Shown: positions 5,843 through 6,874 of the stretch, piece after piece
How the letters are laid out: the number at the start of each line of letters is the position of its first letter
How positions within the stretch are numbered: position 1 is the first letter of the stretch
Source of the DNA: Hyphomicrobiales bacterium
GTDB taxonomy: Bacteria > Pseudomonadota > Alphaproteobacteria > Rhizobiales > Kaistiaceae
Length of the DNA: 6,874 nt
NCBI GenBank assembly: GCA_017305815.1
Contig: JAFKJZ010000508.1
Span: 1 to 6,874, forward strand
Direction: 5' to 3'
Notes under the pieces: generated by a model
What the model was told of the DNA's origin: nothing
The model's input: only the letters and a program-made list of their open reading frames with translations
The model's database searches: none
Made by a program: the position numbers and the translations under genes

Positions 5843-6801
5843 TCGGATTTCGCCTCGTCGCCGCGCGTCAGCGCCTTCACGTAGAAGTAGCCGAGCGCCA
5901 TCATCACGATGAACAGGATCACGGAGTAGGCGGACGCCATGCCGAAGCGGATCCGGCCGAACGCCATCTGGTAGATCTGCGTGATCCAGATGTCGGTGGC
6001 GCCGGCCGGGCCGCCGCCGGTCATGATCCAGGGAATGATGAACGAGTTCAGGTTGGTGACGATCAGGAGCAGGATCGTCACCATCGAGACGCCCTTCAGA
6101 TGCGGCATCGTCACGTGCCAGAAGCGCTGCCAGGCATTCGCCCCGTCGACCTGGGCGGCGCGCAGGAGCTGGTCCGGCACGGTCTGCAGGCCGGCGAGCA
6201 GCATGATCATCGCGAAGGAGAACTCCTTCCAGATGTTGACGACGATCAGCGACGGCAGCGCGGTGTAGATGTTGTCGAGGAAGTTGATCGGCTCGTCGGT
6301 GAAGCCGAACTGGACCGAGAGCGCCCCGATGACGCCGAAATCGGAATGGTAGAGCCATTTCCAGACATAGGAGGCGGCGACGGCGCTGATCACATAGGGG
6401 ACCAGCAGCACGGCGCGCAGCACGCCGCGGCCGAGGAATTCGCGGTTCAGCGCCAGCGCCGCGCCGAGGCCGAGCACATAGGCGAAGAAGGTCGAGACGA
6501 TGGTCCAGATCAGCGTGTTGTAGGTAACGTCGCGAAAGCTCTTCGACGTCAGGATCGCCCAGTAATTGTCGAATCCGACGAAGATCTTCTGGCTCATCGC
6601 CAAATTGGCCGGCGTCTTGAAGAAGCTCAGCTCGACCGTGTAGTAGATCGGATAGCCGATCACCAGCAGCATGACGACGAGCGCGGGCGCGATATAGGCG
6701 TAGTCGTTCCAGTGGAGCAGGATGCGCCTCAGCAGATTGGGCCTGCGGCGCAGGGGCGGAGCGGACACGGCTCCGCGTTGATGAGCGACGTCAATCGTCA
6801 T
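5839..6801 (-). CDS. Sugar ABC transporter permease 1 (MalF/UgpA-like)
   Basis: This 320-residue inner-membrane permease is the MalF/UgpA-type partner of the CUT1 importer. A basic N-terminal tail (RRRPNLLRR, 18-26) precedes hydrophobic segments at about 34-57, 94-118, 127-149, 181-203, 237-259 and 288-309. The cytoplasmic EAA loop is at about 212-233, with RAAQVDGAN at 214-222, a slightly degenerate form that is normal for the MalF-type subunit. The TGGGPAGATD stretch (261-270) before the last helix is characteristic of this subunit class. The ATG at 6801 is supported by AGAGGA eight bases upstream. It is the first complete gene of the minus-strand operon. The binding-protein gene normally found just 5' of it is not in the window, and the remaining 73 bases contain only non-coding or boundary sequence. 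Confidence 0.95.
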   Translation of the reverse strand: MTIDVAHQRGAVSAPPLRRRPNLLRRILLHWNDYAYIAPALVVMLLVIGYPIYYTVELSFFKTPANLAMSQKIFVGFDNYWAILTSKSFRDVTYNTLIWTIVSTFFAYVLGLGAALALNREFLGRGVLRAVLLVPYVISAVAASYVWKWLYHSDFGVIGALSVQFGFTDEPINFLDNIYTALPSLIVVNIWKEFSFAMIMLLAGLQTVPDQLLRAAQVDGANAWQRFWHVTMPHLKGVSMVTILLLIVTNLNSFIIPWIMTGGGPAGATDIWITQIYQMAFGRIRFGMASAYSVILFIVMMALGYFYVKALTRGDEAKSE

Positions 6802-6809
6802 CCGGCTCT

Positions 6810-6815
6810 TCCTCT
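6810..6815 (-). promoter_or_regulatory. Shine-Dalgarno of permease 1
   Basis: AGAGGA on the minus strand lies eight bases before the ATG at 6801, which supports that start. Confidence 0.65.
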
Positions 6816-6825
6816 CGGGGGGCGG

Positions 6826-6851
6826 GATCGGCCGTCGGGGGACGGCCGATC
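6826..6851 (-). promoter_or_regulatory. Perfect 10-bp stem-loop upstream of the permease genes
   Basis: GATCGGCCGT (6826-6835) and ACGGCCGATC (6842-6851) are exact reverse complements around a six-base G-rich (plus-strand) loop. The structure lies 24 bases upstream of the permease 1 ATG and is not followed by a T run in the transcribed direction. If, as is usual, a binding-protein gene ends just outside the window, the hairpin would sit between it and the permeases. There, such structures protect the upstream message or partly attenuate transcription, so that binding protein exceeds membrane subunits. A regulator-binding dyad is the alternative. Confidence 0.5.
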
Positions 6852-6874
6852 GAGGGGCGGTATGGACGGCTACA

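Noticed and set aside
4934..6358. A 474-codon minus-strand frame suggesting a permease with a 172-residue extension
   Set aside because: The upstream part is a shadow of permease 1. The ATGA overlap at 5839-5842 and normal family length place the start at 5842.

Overview
The window is GC-rich, bacterial and densely packed. Protein style, codon use and gene order resemble an alphaproteobacterium of the Hyphomicrobiales (Rhizobiales) type; this is an inference from sequence character, not a database match.

Layout. The left edge (1-344, + strand) holds the C-terminal part of an aldo/keto reductase. It converges on a PhnM-type amidohydrolase (400-1542, - strand), and a GC-rich stem-loop (355-380) lies between the two stop codons. 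A 198-base gap (1543-1740) follows. It carries a terminator-like hairpin (1691-1720) and a 24-nt interrupted palindrome (1627-1650) upstream of phnM. The rest of the window, from 6801 down to 1741, is one minus-strand run of five genes in transcription order: sugar ABC permease 1, permease 2, ABC ATPase, enolase-superfamily sugar-acid dehydratase, and an RraA/HMG-aldolase-family protein. Spacing is tight: a 4-base ATGA overlap between the permeases, then gaps of 32, 35 and 96 bases. The right edge (6802-6874) holds a perfect 10-bp stem-loop just upstream of permease 1. The substrate-binding protein expected for such a transporter is not in the window and most likely lies just beyond the right edge.

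How the genes work together. The three ABC genes form a CUT1-type (MalFGK/UgpAEC-like) importer without its binding protein. The dehydratase should convert an aldonic or related sugar acid into a 2-keto-3-deoxy acid. The RraA-family protein could then cleave that product by a retro-aldol reaction, giving a short non-phosphorylative route from an imported carbohydrate to pyruvate plus an aldehyde. Neither the substrate nor the aldolase role can be fixed from sequence. No sugar kinase, classical KDG aldolase or transcription factor is present. PhnM is a carbon-phosphorus-lyase pathway enzyme standing here without any other phn gene; the hairpin before it suggests it is a separate transcription unit.

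No tRNA, rRNA, CRISPR array, insertion sequence or phage gene was seen. The most interesting points are the dehydratase plus RraA-type aldolase pairing with a variant active-site motif, the solitary PhnM with a changed signature loop, and the structured intergenic regions.
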